DNA from: Erigeron canadensis
Lineage: Eukaryota > Streptophyta > Magnoliopsida > Asterales > Asteraceae
Length of the DNA: 64,000 nucleotides
NCBI RefSeq assembly: GCF_010389155.1
Contig: NC_057763.1
Location: 45,738,645 to 45,802,644 of the forward strand
Direction of reading: 5' to 3'
The translations under genes and the position numbers were made by a program. The notes beneath the pieces are model-generated. The model worked only from the letters and a program-made list of their open reading frames with translations, searched no databases and had not been told where the DNA came from. Positions 1 through 10,863 of the stretch are shown piece after piece; the first letter of the stretch is position 1; the number at the start of each line of letters is the position of its first letter.

Positions 1-270
1 CGTTTGCATAATTGCATCATACGTGTACAAATACAATTCACAAAACAAATACACATATGCTAATAATATAAAAAATGCAAACCATATCAACAAGATATTT
101 TTCCCGACATATATATATTTTAATTATCGAAAAAATAATTCAAAAATAATATAGTAAGTGAGTAGAGAAATATGGTTTCAAAGAAAGCAAACTTACCTTA
201 ATAATCTATACATCTATGAATCTACAAGTCTATGGGGTTTGTGCTATTAAGGAACACGACACAAGAGAGA
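1..270. other. AT-rich DNA upstream of ARF3
   Basis: No gene is seen. The stretch is AT-rich and precedes the pyrimidine-rich part of the ARF3 leader, so it probably contains promoter sequence. No specific element could be assigned with confidence. Confidence 0.4.
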
Positions 271-347
271 CTTGTTTGAAAATGTGAAGGAAACAGAATT
301 GACACCCTCCCGGAATTACTGGGCGTCGTCACCGGCAGCCACCACTT

Positions 348-352
<5 letters not shown>

Positions 353-384
<32 letters not shown>
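353..384 (+). repeat. (CT)n microsatellite in the ARF3 leader or promoter
   Basis: An uninterrupted run of CT dinucleotides of about 30 bases lies roughly 570 bases before the ARF3 start. CT tracts are common in plant core promoters and 5' leaders, so the transcription start is probably nearby. That placement is inference. Confidence 0.8.
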
Positions 385-386
<2 letters not shown>

Positions 387-523
387 ACAGTGTCAGCACC
401 TCTCTGCCTGCCAACTCACCTCTACCTTCCTGCAACTGTAACTTTTGCAGTAAAATTACCAGAGGATTAAAGACCAACAACTTAACATTTTCCTTCAATC
501 AAAAGATGTGATTTTTTATATTC

Positions 524-791
524 ATGTCTCAATTACTTCCTAATCAATTAGTACTACTTTACTAGCTTTACTTTTTACACCCATAAAAAGTAACAACACT
601 CATGTGTCTTTTCCCACTTTCTTAATTTGTGAATTCCCTTTCTGGGTTTGTCTTAAAACTGTATTTAGTTTCTGGGTTTTAAATAAAACTGGATTTTGTT
701 TCCGGGTTCTAGAGATAGGAAGATTTTTTTTTTTATCTAGTTTTTAACATTGAATGGTTTGAAAGACTTGAACTTTATGTCTGATTTTTGA
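524..791 (+). promoter_or_regulatory. Short upstream ORFs in the ARF3 leader
   Basis: Several AUG-initiated short reading frames precede the main start: 524-565 (13 codons plus stop), 602-625 (7 codons), 754-762 (M-V-stop) and 777-791 (M-S-D-F-stop). A longer frame, 272-511, lies over the CT tract. In Arabidopsis the ETTIN leader is known to carry uORFs, and translation of the main frame depends on reinitiation involving ribosomal protein RPL24B (STV1). Equivalent control here is inferred. It holds only if the transcript starts upstream of these AUGs. Confidence 0.55.
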
Positions 792-806
792 AGAAAACAA
801 GATTTT

Positions 807-945
807 GTATCTGGGTTTGAAAGAAAACAAGATTTTTTTTTTATCTGGGTTTGAAAGAAAACTGAATTTTGTATCTGGGTTTGGAAGAAAACAAGACTTT
901 GTATCTGGGTTTGAAAGAAAACAAGATTTTATATCTGGGTTTATA
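807..945 (+). repeat. 30-bp tandem repeats directly before the ARF3 start codon
   Basis: Units built on TATCTGGGTTTGAAAGAAAA begin at 807, 841, 871, 901 and 931. Spacing is exactly 30 bp for the last three steps and 34 bp for the first, where a T run has expanded. Weaker relatives containing TTCTGGGTTT continue upstream to about 640. The last unit runs into the start codon, so the repeats probably lie in the 5' UTR. Confidence 0.85.
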
Positions 946-947
946 AA

Positions 948-3900
948 ATGATGTGTGGTTTAATTGATTTGAACACGGTCAACGAAGATACAGATGAAGT
1001 TTCAATGTCTTCTTCATCTTCAAACATTTCCGGTTCTGGGTCGCCGGAATTGTCGCCGGCTGTGGGTTCTGGGTCTACTCCGGTAGTGTGTTGTTTGGAG
1101 TTATGGCATGCTTGTGCAGGACCTTTAATATCTTTACCAAAGAAAGGAAACGCCGTCGTTTACTTCCCTCAGGGCCACCTTGAGCAACTACAATCCGCCA
1201 GTGACTGTGCCAACTCCGGCGACTTTGGTCTTCCACCTCATGTGTTTTGCAGAGTTCTTGATGTCAAGCTTCATGTATGTTTATTACTTATTTATTCAAA
1301 CTTATTAAGGCTTGATTAGAAATTAGAATTTTAGATTATTAATATTTAATTGCCACCAAAGCGGTCTAGTTGTCATAAGTCTTGATATTCTCTTTCTCCG
1401 TATATTTGTTAGACTGTTGACATTTGAATTATTATTTTTGATGAAATTAGGCTGAGGGTGGGACTGATGATGTTTATGCTCAAGTTTCATTGATTCAAGA
1501 TCCTCAGGTTTGTTGGCATTTTGTATGTTTCAAGATTTTGTACTTTCCAAGTTAATATGTTCTTTTTAATTTATCTTCTGGTTTTTAATTTTAACTGTGG
1601 TTGGTACTTATTTTTCCTATGTATATTGATATATAGAAATACAAATGAGAAATGATTTATTGGATTTTAAAAAAGTTCTTGTATTCCAAGATGGTTGCAA
1701 GTTAGATTTTAGTTTGCAATCTAAGGATCTAAATTGGATTTTAAGGACATGTTTGGATTTTGTATTTGTTACAATAAGTGGTAGTGCATAGTGTTCAAGT
1801 TTTGATATTTTATCTTTGATGCAGTAGGATGTATTTTGAATTTTGTTACACAGGTTATCTGTATCTAATGTTAAAAAAAAAGATAAACAAACGAATCATC
1901 ATATAGCATATTAGCATTTGTTTTTCTTGCATAATGGGACCAGCAGATTAAGTTAAAATGTTATGTGGTATAAATTAAGTACTCCTTCTTTCAACAATTG
2001 ACTTGTAATTATAGTGTTCAAACACAATCTAAGCTAAATTTTGATATTATTCATATAAAATAGTAAAGTCAGTAAACAATATAATCTGGTTGTTTCTTTT
2101 CCGGTCAAAAGAACTTACAAATACCAAATTTTCATTGCAATTTGTTTGGGGTGTATCAAACAGCTGGAGCAAAAATGGCGTGAAGGTGGGCGTGGAGCAG
2201 ACGAAGAGGAAAATGAAGTGGCTGAAAAGTCAATGACGCCACATATGTTTTGCAAGACCCTCACTGCCTCTGATACAAGCACTCATGGAGGATTCTCAGT
2301 CCCACGTAGGGCTGCCGAGGACTGCTTTCCGCCCCTGGTACTTATCTTAGAACCACGTTCCTGAGTCCTAAAGTTTAAGTTTTGCTGTAAAGTAACTTAC
2401 TTGAAGTTATTTTCTTAATCGATACCGCAGGATTATAAACAGCCGAGGCCTTCACAGGAACTTGTAGCTAAAGATCTTCATGGGACTGAATGGAAATTCC
2501 GTCATATCTACAGAGGTAAAATAAATCTCCTAGTTTGCCCCTTGTACTCCCAATCTTTTTTTGATGAATTCATTTAGAAGACTATCTCATATTTTTATTA
2601 TTTTACTTTTTCTTGCATGCTGTAATTTTTTGTTTCCATATGGTGCCATAGTGGTTAATTTAAAATAAAAGCAAAGGAGTAAAGGTCTATGTTTAAAGAA
2701 GGCAGATATTTGTTCTTTATTAGTTTGGGACAAATGATTTCCAGTTTTGAAAATGATGAAGACATTTGTTAACTATTGTTGTGTTTGAGCAGGGCAGCCG
2801 AGAAGGCATTTGCTTACAACCGGTTGGAGCGCATTTGTCAACAAGAAAAAGCTTGTATGTGGAGATGCGGTTCTATTTTTAAGGTACCAGAATACTAGAG
2901 AGTTGAGGGTACTTCACTAGTTCACTTTATTAGTTTGTTCTTAATTTTTATGCTTTTATATGTTTCAGAGGTGATGATGGAGTACTGAGGTTGGGCATCC
3001 GAAGAGCCTCACAAGTGAAAGTTTCTTCCAGTTTACCAGCATTTTGTAGTCGACAATTAAATGACTTTGACTTTGGCACTGTGGTCAATTCTATATCTCA
3101 AAGAAGCTCGTTCACTGTTTGTTACAATCCGAGGTAACTACGTTATTTTTATAGTTTTTCGTGATCAAACTTCTTTATGACCCCTAACTTCAGTCATATA
3201 TTCAAGGGGTGGCTTATCGGAGTTCATAGTGCCGTATACACAATTTCTGAATTGTCTTGCTAATCCGTTCCCTCCCGGAATGAGGTTTAAGATGCGGGCT
3301 GAAACAGATGATGCAGGAGACCGGAGGTTTGACAAATACAGTACTGTGATTTCTTTTGAGACCATTACAGTAAAAGGAAACTTTCTTACAAGATCAAAGT
3401 TTCATGGCCGTGTTGTAAGTTAATTATACAAAAAAGACCCAACCATTACCCTGTAATGGGAGCTTATTTGGCTATAAACTTACGACACGTGTCCTTCGAA
3501 TTTAATTTTGATAATATATTTCCTAAGGTTGAGAATTACTTTGCTAAAAGTATGTTCTTTTACTGTTTTACATGCAATTTGTCCTTTCTAAAACCTTTAG
3601 ATCTTGCGCAGTAAGCATTTCAGTTTATAACTTTATATCATGTCTTCATAACAGGTCTACAGGTATCATTATCGGGCTTAATGATATTGATCCTTCTAGG
3701 TGGCTTGGATCGAAATGGAGGTGCCTAACGGTATGAAATCTGTTTTTTTTTTTTTTTTGTTAAGGCTGTTTGAAATCCTCTTGATGGCAGATTATTATGG
3801 TCAAACTTCTGATGTAACTTTTTGACTAATTGTCACACGCCTAGTTCATACCTGTTCATACTTTTCAGGTAAGGTGGGACTGTATGGAAGTTACAAGGCC

Positions 3901-4786
3901 AAATAGAGTTTCTCCATGGGAGATCGAGCGATGTAGTTCGGTTTCAGATATTGGAAGCTTTGTGTCACCCATATCAAAGAGGACACGGACTGGTTTTCCC
4001 GTTCTTAATGGTCCTTTGACTTATATTTATGGAACCTAGTTGTAGATACTGACAAAAGATGCTAAAGTTTTCTGCATTGCTTACAGATCGGTCAACTGGA
4101 GCATCAGACTTCGGGGAATCAGTGGGATTCCACAAGGTCTTGCAAGGTCAAGAAATATACGGTTTTTACCGTTCTTCTGAAGCATCTCCATTAGGGCATG
4201 GCATCAGAAACCAAATGAGTGTAGGCTTTGGTGAATCTTTAGGATTCAATAGGGTCTTGCAAGGTCAAGAAATGATTTCAAATCTACAATATGGTGAAAG
4301 GGTACCCAGTTCTGGGAATATATGGACTAACATGTCATCATCATCTTCACCATCATCTGTTTTACGGTTCCAGCAAGCATACAGCCATCATGCTCCTAAC
4401 GCTTATCCTATACATTATGCTGATAGTATGAAGCCGTTAAATGGTCAAAAGCATCAAGATTTCTTTAGTCCAATGAAAAGTCAGCAAGAAGAACCAGTTT
4501 TGACTTCTAAGAATAGTTGCAGACTCTTTGGCTTCTCATTGACTGAAGGAAGTAATGGTACAAAATCTTCTTGCGGACAAAATGGCGAGGATCGAGTCCA
4601 TCCAATAGGTCCCGTTGTGAACACAAAAGTTGGAGGAAGTTGTATCAATGTAAGTAATCATTATAATTTTTTTGGAATGATCATGCATTTAGTTGTAGTC
4701 TTCTTTATGGGAATGCTATTTTGATTTGATAGGAGAGGGTTCATCAGTGGTATCGGCCAAGTGATGGTTTTTTACAAGGATTGTGA
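948..4786 (+). CDS. ARF3: Auxin response factor ARF3/ETTIN, 11 exons
   Basis: B3-type transcription factor that patterns gynoecium and leaf polarity and acts in the nucleus. I read these exons: 948-1274, 1451-1507, 2164-2337, 2431-2515, 2793-2883, 2969-3133, 3207-3326, 3655-3730, 3869-4010, 4087-4649 and 4733-4786, all GT-AG with phases that join. The product is about 617 residues, against 608 for Arabidopsis ETTIN. The N-terminus MCGLIDLN, the dimerisation-domain motif [18 protein letters not shown], the B3 region around [20 protein letters not shown], and SKWRCL-VRWD of the ancillary domain are all visible. There is no C-terminal PB1 domain, as expected for ETTIN. The second ATG (951) aligns best with the Arabidopsis start. 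The donor at 4011 (GTCCTT) is weak. The short last exon is uncertain: another frame stays open to 4826, and 4827-5177 looks like a 3' UTR intron. Confidence 0.93.
4134..4154 (+). promoter_or_regulatory. tasiR-ARF target site 1 in ARF3
   Basis: A 21-nt site ending CAAGGTCAAGAA lies in exon 10 and encodes KVLQGQE. It pairs with TAS3-derived tasiR-ARF apart from a G:U position in the middle and mismatches at its 5' edge. ARF3 and ARF4 transcripts of land plants are regulated by this miR390-TAS3 small RNA. Identification rests on sequence match and position. Confidence 0.93.
4251..4271 (+). promoter_or_regulatory. tasiR-ARF target site 2 in ARF3
   Basis: A second 21-nt site, 117 nt after the first and in the same frame, encodes RVLQGQE and shares the CTTGCAAGGTCAAGAA core. 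Two sites of this kind are the known arrangement in ETTIN orthologues. Spacing and reading frame therefore support both the gene identity and its regulation by tasiR-ARF. Confidence 0.94.
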
Positions 4787-5177
4787 AGATGAGATGTCTC
4801 TATTTGAGATACACATGGAAACTTAGGTAAGAACATGTTTTTGTAAACAGTTACAACATACTTGCAATGACCTTAATTGAACATGATCTGTTTATAGGCA
4901 TGTACCTCTGTATATTTTGATTCTTAAAGTATACGGCGGTTGGAATGAACTGTCTAATAATGAAACGTTTCGTCAGTGGGAAGCGAACAGCAGGAAACTT
5001 TTACACTTTTACATATATTGGTCTCTTTATATGGTAACTCAATATTATAAATTAACTTTCTGAAAGAAGTTAATCGTAATAGCAATTTTGATGTTCAATG
5101 GATCCGCAAAAAGTCAAACAAGGATCCATCATTATTTTTAAGTAGTGCTTTTGTAATCCTTATTGGTGGCTTTGCAG

Positions 5178-5400
5178 GGAATACTGGAGATGTGTTTATA
5201 GCAGAAGTTGTGAAGTTCGGCAATGGGGTGGTTGCATTATTGACCCTTATGTAGCTTTAACTCTGAGTAATATTAGTACCTGGTAGTATTGTATTTGTTT
5301 AAAGAAAGCCCACCCTAAACCACTGGGCCGAATCCTTTAGTGAATCTACTTATACATGTTTTTCTTTAGTGTGAACAATTTGAAGATAAAGATTTGCTTC
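5178..5400 (+). other. Probable ARF3 3' UTR exon
   Basis: AG|GTAAGA at 4825-4832 and a TTTGCAG acceptor at 5171-5177 suggest an intron after the stop codon, with a terminal untranslated exon from 5178. The junction would sit 40 nt after the stop at 4786, inside the distance normally tolerated without nonsense-mediated decay. The 3' end is not defined; a polyadenylation region before 5450 is a guess. Confidence 0.5.
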
Positions 5401-5676
5401 TGCCTATTGGTATCCAAACTCTATACTCATCTATTTGATAGTTTGCGTGCTACTATACATCGTTGGGCAAACATATATTCGTAAGTCGTAAAATTTGAAA
5501 TTTAACTAGAATTGGAACAGGATTTGAACCAGTTAAATCTGTCTGAAGTTACATTTAAACAGAAACTAAAAAAAAAAAATACAACTAGGATTAGATAATA
5601 AGCATTTGGTTTCAGTATACTTGACTTCTTGTTTCTAAACAATCTTACATGCAAAACATCATTAAAATTATAAGAT

Positions 5677-7389
5677 CTATACCTCCAGATTATCAGTAGA
5701 ACCAGCATTTTTTGGTCTGAGTTCTTGAATCCTCTTCTTTTCCATGCTCATTCCCTGTTTTTCAAGCTCAGTCTCCAGCACTTTAAACATTGTATCATAC
5801 GGTACAAACCCTCTCATAACCGCGTCTTCCAAAACCAAGCAAGCATGTTTAAGCTTCCCGTTCTTACATAACCCACGAACCAAAAGGCTATACATCCCCA
5901 GTCCTACACTAACGTTATTCTCTAACATATGACTCAACAAGAAAGAAAGCACCTTCATTCTTTTCAACTTTAAACACATCTTTAATAACGGTGAGTAAGT
6001 GTCAAAATCAGGCCGGACACCACTCTTTTCCATTTCATGTAGCAGCTTAAGCGCATCCTCTTCTTGACTCAGGTTACACAAACAAGTTATCATAGCGTTA
6101 TACGTTTCTGTGTCACGTTTAATTCCTTGTACGGGCATTTCATCAAAAACTTCACGTGCATCCTTTACTCTATCGGCTCTCGATAAGATGTAGATTAAAG
6201 AGCTGTAAAACGGTGCATCAAAGACAATATTACTTGACTTCATTTTCTCATAAACCTTTAAAGCCTCATCAAATTCCTTCGCTTTCCCGAGCGCAAGCAT
6301 TACAATAGTATACGTGACAATATTGGGAGGACACCCTTTTTCTTCCATTTCTTCAAGAATTTGATCAACTTTTCTAAAATCTTTTTCACTACAATAAGCC
6401 TCTATTATAGAGGTATACGAGATAACATCAGGAAGAATCCCGTGCTCCTTCATCTCTTCCATGGTCGCTAAAGCCTTTCCAAGTTTCCGAGCTTTGGACC
6501 AACCATGGATCAACACATTAAAAGTATGCGAATTTGGAGGAATTTCTTTCTTAAACTCAACAAAAATATCATTTGCAAGCTCAACGTTCTTGTCTTTCGC
6601 TAGTGCATCAACCAAAAGATTCAACGCTGCAAGATCTTTCTTAACCCCAAATTGATTGATTCTTCTAAATGCATCTATCGCTTCTTCATGCAGTCCTGCC
6701 TTTGTGAGCCTTCTAATGACCTTTGCCATAGTGTTTATCGTTACATAATTTTCGCCAATACCAACCATTTTTTCCACTACTTTCCACACAAGATCAAAAT
6801 TTTTTGATTTCCCCAAAGAATCAACCAACAAGTCATATGTATCAGGCGACAGCTTGACACCCATTTGCGATTCAGCCCAAGTAAACACCCCATAAGCCGA
6901 TTTCCAGTTATTATCGAATCTTTTCAGCATTTGAACAACCAAGTGTTCAGATGCAGTAAAATCAGATTCATTTAAAGCTTTCACAACAGAATCAACTGAT
7001 TCAAAATGCATAAATAACACTTTGGTTATCTTCTTTACATCAGTATCGGCGGTGTTGTTGCTTACGGTGGTTTTATCGTGTAATTTGGTGTCATTATGTT
7101 TATAACCCTCAATCCAGTCAGAAACTGAAGGGAGCAAGAAATCTTCTTCGGCGGTTTTTGTGACTAAAGTATCGGTTTCTGAAAGTTTAACCCATATTGG
7201 AAGTTCAGGTGATTCGGTTACTTGTAATGGATCATCATTTCTATCATTTTTTGGTGATTCGTTCAAGGTAGAGAATGAAGTGCTTAAAAAGTCACAAACT
7301 TTGTTTATACTTGACCCAACTTTTGACCTTGAACAACACCTATTTATCATGTAAAGCTTTGATCTTGAGTTCATCATTCTAGCATACAT
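5677..7389 (-). CDS. P-class pentatricopeptide repeat protein, At3g04130-like, probably mitochondrial
   Basis: A single uninterrupted 570-residue frame. The first 40 or so residues are rich in Arg and Ser with few acidic residues, typical of an organelle-targeting peptide. From about residue 150 to 550 there is a tandem array of 35-residue PPR motifs, with units such as YTIVMLALGKAKEFDEALKVYEKMK and YNAMITCLC. No E, DYW or SMR domain follows, so this is a P-class protein expected to bind organellar RNA. Its order of motifs and many phrases match Arabidopsis At3g04130, whose precise target I do not know. Upstream there is a likely 5' UTR intron at 7413-7690 (GTAAAT donor, TTCCAG acceptor on the minus strand). 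The gene converges with ARF3, about 300 bases from its 3' UTR. Confidence 0.92.
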   Translation of the reverse strand: MYARMMNSRSKLYMINRCCSRSKVGSSINKVCDFLSTSFSTLNESPKNDRNDDPLQVTESPELPIWVKLSETDTLVTKTAEEDFLLPSVSDWIEGYKHNDTKLHDKTTVSNNTADTDVKKITKVLFMHFESVDSVVKALNESDFTASEHLVVQMLKRFDNNWKSAYGVFTWAESQMGVKLSPDTYDLLVDSLGKSKNFDLVWKVVEKMVGIGENYVTINTMAKVIRRLTKAGLHEEAIDAFRRINQFGVKKDLAALNLLVDALAKDKNVELANDIFVEFKKEIPPNSHTFNVLIHGWSKARKLGKALATMEEMKEHGILPDVISYTSIIEAYCSEKDFRKVDQILEEMEEKGCPPNIVTYTIVMLALGKAKEFDEALKVYEKMKSSNIVFDAPFYSSLIYILSRADRVKDAREVFDEMPVQGIKRDTETYNAMITCLCNLSQEEDALKLLHEMEKSGVRPDFDTYSPLLKMCLKLKRMKVLSFLLSHMLENNVSVGLGMYSLLVRGLCKNGKLKHACLVLEDAVMRGFVPYDTMFKVLETELEKQGMSMEKKRIQELRPKNAGSTDNLEV

Positions 7390-7829
7390 TCAATCGCTAC
7401 CAATGCTTCTATCTGGAAAATTAAATTAAATAAATATAATAATAATTTTTGAAAATTAAAAAAAAAAAAACCTGTAACAATCACTTCAAAATGCTTTTTG
7501 GGTCCTTTATTTCTTTTCTTTTTAAGCTAAAAAAAATAAAAGCAGTCTTAAACACCCTCCAAAATTACTATAAACAATTATATTCATATAGGGCTTGCCA
7601 TAAGTTTAGGTATTGTTATCACAAAAATTTCAAAATGTCTACAGCTTATAACATTTTAATAAATATAATTTGAGTTAAATATATATTTACCTGGGTATGG
7701 AGGTGATGACGGCGAGGTCAACTTCGCCGATGACTGGCGATGCGGCGGTTGTACGGAGTGGCAGAGACAAAGATAGTTATGAAATGGAACAAGTGGGTTT
7801 CAAGCTGGGTAAGTGTAAAGGTTTGAAAT

Positions 7830-8720
7830 GGGCTGTTTCATAATTAGGCCCATTTATATATATTTATAAAAAAAACAATTATAAAAGAAAAATAGAAAGA
7901 AAAAAAAACGCTTTTACTGATTACATAAAATAATTTTAAGTAGATTAAAAAACATGTTTTGGAACTAGCCATTGGTAATTTTAAGTAGATCACATAAAAT
8001 AATTTGTTTTATGGAATTAAAATCGGGATATAAAAAGACAGTTTTACTAAATTTTAATTTATGGTTAAAAAAAATGTTTGACATAAGCTTTTTAGGAGCT
8101 TTTCATAAGCTTTTTAGAAGTTTTAACTTTTTATTTTAAACTAAATTTTTTTTTAAATGCAACTAGCTTTAGCTTTTATTTGAAAGATAAAGCTCCAAAA
8201 TAAAACACTATTACTATAATCTATATATTTAATTTATTAATTGCAAAAGTAAAATTTCGTTCTAAAGAAAAAAAATTCCGAAAGTAAAATAATCTTTCAA
8301 GTAGGCGATTGAAAAATCAAAGTTGTCCACCAATTATTACGTTGATAACTTATTCTAGAAACATAATTAGTCACACTTGTGTGACACATGGCTTTACTAA
8401 TTAACGATATAACAAAATATTAAGCAATCAAGCCCTTATAAATTATATATATATATTATATATTACGAGTATTATTTAAATCATTACTACTATCTATCTA
8501 TGAATATTTTATAAGAGACTGATTTATCCAACTGGATAAGTAACTACGTATACAGGTTTGTTTTATCCATCAAGCTCTCTGCAATAAAATATGATATCTT
8601 AAAGCAAAATAATTAATTTACCTAACTCATGTTTTTAAAAATTAATATAAAAACTTAAGAATTTAACATGTGGCTTCCACTAACTCTCTTTCTTAATATT
8701 ATCCATTGATTCTTCTACAT
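7830..8720. other. AT-rich intergenic DNA between PPR and glutaredoxin genes
   Basis: No gene is visible. The part at 8080-8200 has several AAGCTTTTTAG and AGCTTTTAT phrases in both orientations and may be a worn MITE, but I could not define ends. A 70-bp family motif (see the findings) begins near 8665. Confidence 0.4.
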
Positions 8721-8726
8721 GTTATC

Positions 8727-8997
8727 ATCATATGATTATGTTGATTTTTAAGCATGTAAATTAGATTGATTTATCATTATCATAACTTAAATCAAGCATT
8801 ATGATTTTATGAATATTTAATGAAAATTGATAAATCTTTCTACCCAAATAGTCTAATAATCATCATATGATTATATTGATTTTTAAGCATGTAAATTAGA
8901 TTAATTTATCAATATCTTATCTTAAATCCAGCACTATGATTCTATGAATATTTTATGAAAAATGATAAATTCTCCTAACCAAATAATATAATAATCC
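8727..8997. repeat. 135-bp tandem duplication
   Basis: Two head-to-tail copies start with ATCATATGATTAT at 8727 and 8862, offset by 135 bp. Both continue through TTTTTAAGCATGTAAATTAG and TATGAATATT to CCAAATA. They differ by scattered substitutions. The tract lies inside a probable MITE: TCCTAACCAAATA near 8977 reappears inverted as TATTTGGTTAGGA at about 9115. Confidence 0.75.
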
Positions 8998-9510
8998 CTG
9001 GCCCCTAAAACATTAGAAAGGTGACATGTAATATCCATTAATTCTCTTTCCTAATCTTGCCATCTGATTTTTTTCATATGTCATCATCTCATAATTAAGA
9101 GGATTATTAGGCTATTTGGTTAGGAGGATTAATCATTTTTTAAAATTTATACTGTTTTATGCAATATTTAATCAAATTAGTGAATCACATTATAAAGTTT
9201 TGAGTCCTTCGACAGCCAATTAATGATACAAATAATGATGTATAAATGTATAATCTTCTTATTTCAAACTTTGGAGTAGCAATGACAATATAATAGTCTG
9301 TATGTATCTTCAAACTTTGGGCTTGTATAAGTTTGATGATGTATTATTTTTTGAGAGTTAATAAAAGATAAGGCTATGGCCATTTGTTATAAAAAAAAAA
9401 AATAATAAATAAATAAATAAAAAATAAATCTTCTTATTTCCTACAATATTCGGCATTCTTCATTAATTTGGTCCAAAGCTAGTAACATTATTTGGTTTAT
9501 ACATTGCATT

Positions 9511-9937
9511 TCTATACTATATTATAAAGTACATTTTTTTTCTATAACATTTTAAGTTTCAACATTTATTTTTTTAAAATGTCACTTCTATCAATTTTAT
9601 ATTACTTAAAATAACTATAATAGCTTTTCTCTCTCCTTAAATCTCAACCAATCATTTTTTTCCCTCTCCTCCATAAATAATTTATTACTCCAATTCATTC
9701 AAAATATTTTATCTCAAAAAACCGTACATCGATAAATTATAAAAATTATGTGGGCGTTTTTAAAATTTCATGCTTTTTCATTAGATATGTCATTCAATAT
9801 ACTTTTAACGAATTTATAAATCCGAAGGCGGAACCTGTACGGTTAAGGTATTTGGCTATCACAATCTATGACCTATCACCGTTTATGACCTATCACCCCA
9901 CCATCTCACCGCTGTAACGCGCGACTACTTGCTCTCG
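9511..9937 (+). mobile_element. Helitron-like small element
   Basis: Starts TCTATACTATATTATAAAG and ends near GTAACGCGCGACTACTTGCTCG followed by T. The same 5' start and CTCG-T or CTAG-T end recur in several other short elements of this window. There is no coding sequence. The 3' hairpin is poor, so this copy is the weakest member of the group. Confidence 0.45.
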
Positions 9938-10360
9938 TAATATACTGTCCGTTTCATGACACGTTTTTGAAAAAGAAATTTGCCTTTCAGAACAAACACG
10001 TTTCTTAGTAAAGTAATACGAGTATAGTTAACTATAGTTGAAATATGTGAAAATATATTTACCCAAGAAACTGGTCAATTTTGTTTTACTTCAGATTAAC
10101 ATATCATTAATTAATTATGAACTCTAAACGTTATCAAATTAGCTAATCAAGTCGATCAAGAGGTTTTTTGTTCTTCATTTAGGGTAGCAAATTAATTGGA
10201 ACTAGAAAAAAAAAAAACTCATTTATTAAGTACTATACTCGTAATAAAATCATGCATATCTTAGAAAAATATATATGAAATACATAACATAGAAAAATAA
10301 AATTAACAAAAAAAAAGAGAGGAAGATCATGTTAATGAACAAGTAACAAGTGGTCAAAAG

Positions 10361-10717
10361 TCAAAGCCATAGAGCTTTAGCTTCCTTCAAAATAGGAACC
10401 AATTCACCGGTAATATGTGTCTCCATTAATCTATTTAATCCACCAAACAACTTGCCACCAACATACACCACCGGCAACTCCTCTACTACCACCTTTCCGT
10501 CACCGGATGATAATTTCGATAGCTGACCGATAACCTTAGACACATCATCTTCATCAACGGCAAAGATTGTTGGGTTGACACCTAATCCTAATAACAAAAG
10601 CTTTACAACATGACACATGCAACACCCACGTTGACCAAACACAATAACGGCGTTTTCTGTCACTAATTTGCTAACATCATTACGAGTATTATTTAAACTT
10701 GTAGTATTTGTTTGCAT
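10361..10717 (-). CDS. CC-type glutaredoxin (ROXY19/GRXC9-like)
   Basis: A 118-residue intronless glutaredoxin. The active site is C-C-M-C at residues 32-35, the plant-specific CC class. It is followed by HVVKLLLLGLGVNPTIF, the LPVVYVGGKLFGG glutathione-binding stretch, and a C-terminal ALWL (115-118), the motif that ROXY proteins use with TGA transcription factors. The core resembles Arabidopsis GRXC9 (GRX480/ROXY19), a salicylate- and xenobiotic-responsive co-repressor of TGA-controlled genes; the orthology call is mine. Length and lack of introns fit the family. A TATA-rich stretch at about 10790-10810 precedes the gene on the minus strand. Beyond it is a cluster of TGACG cores, matching the TGA control known for this class. 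Confidence 0.94.
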   Translation of the reverse strand: MQTNTTSLNNTRNDVSKLVTENAVIVFGQRGCCMCHVVKLLLLGLGVNPTIFAVDEDDVSKVIGQLSKLSSGDGKVVVEELPVVYVGGKLFGGLNRLMETHITGELVPILKEAKALWL

Positions 10718-10789
10718 GGTGAGAATTGAATTGAAATTAATTTGGAGAAGAAAGGGAGGGGGAGAGGTTGTGGTGGTTGTATTGGTGGT

Positions 10790-10810
10790 ATATATATATA
10801 TATATACGAG
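10790..10810 (-). promoter_or_regulatory. TATA-rich core promoter of the glutaredoxin gene
   Basis: A TATATA run lies about 75-90 bases upstream of the glutaredoxin start codon. It is both a TA microsatellite and a plausible TATA box. Confidence 0.5.
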
Positions 10811-10863
10811 TATATAATAAAATGTGGGAATTAAAAAAAGATTTGATGAAGAGACGACTTCAA

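Noticed and set aside
3165..3365. 66-codon minus-strand frame
   Set aside because: It is antisense to ARF3 exon 7 and adjoining introns.
4059..4086. Alternative start of a gene at 4059
   Set aside because: This is intron sequence; frame and splice sites show it joins ARF3 exon 9 to exon 10.
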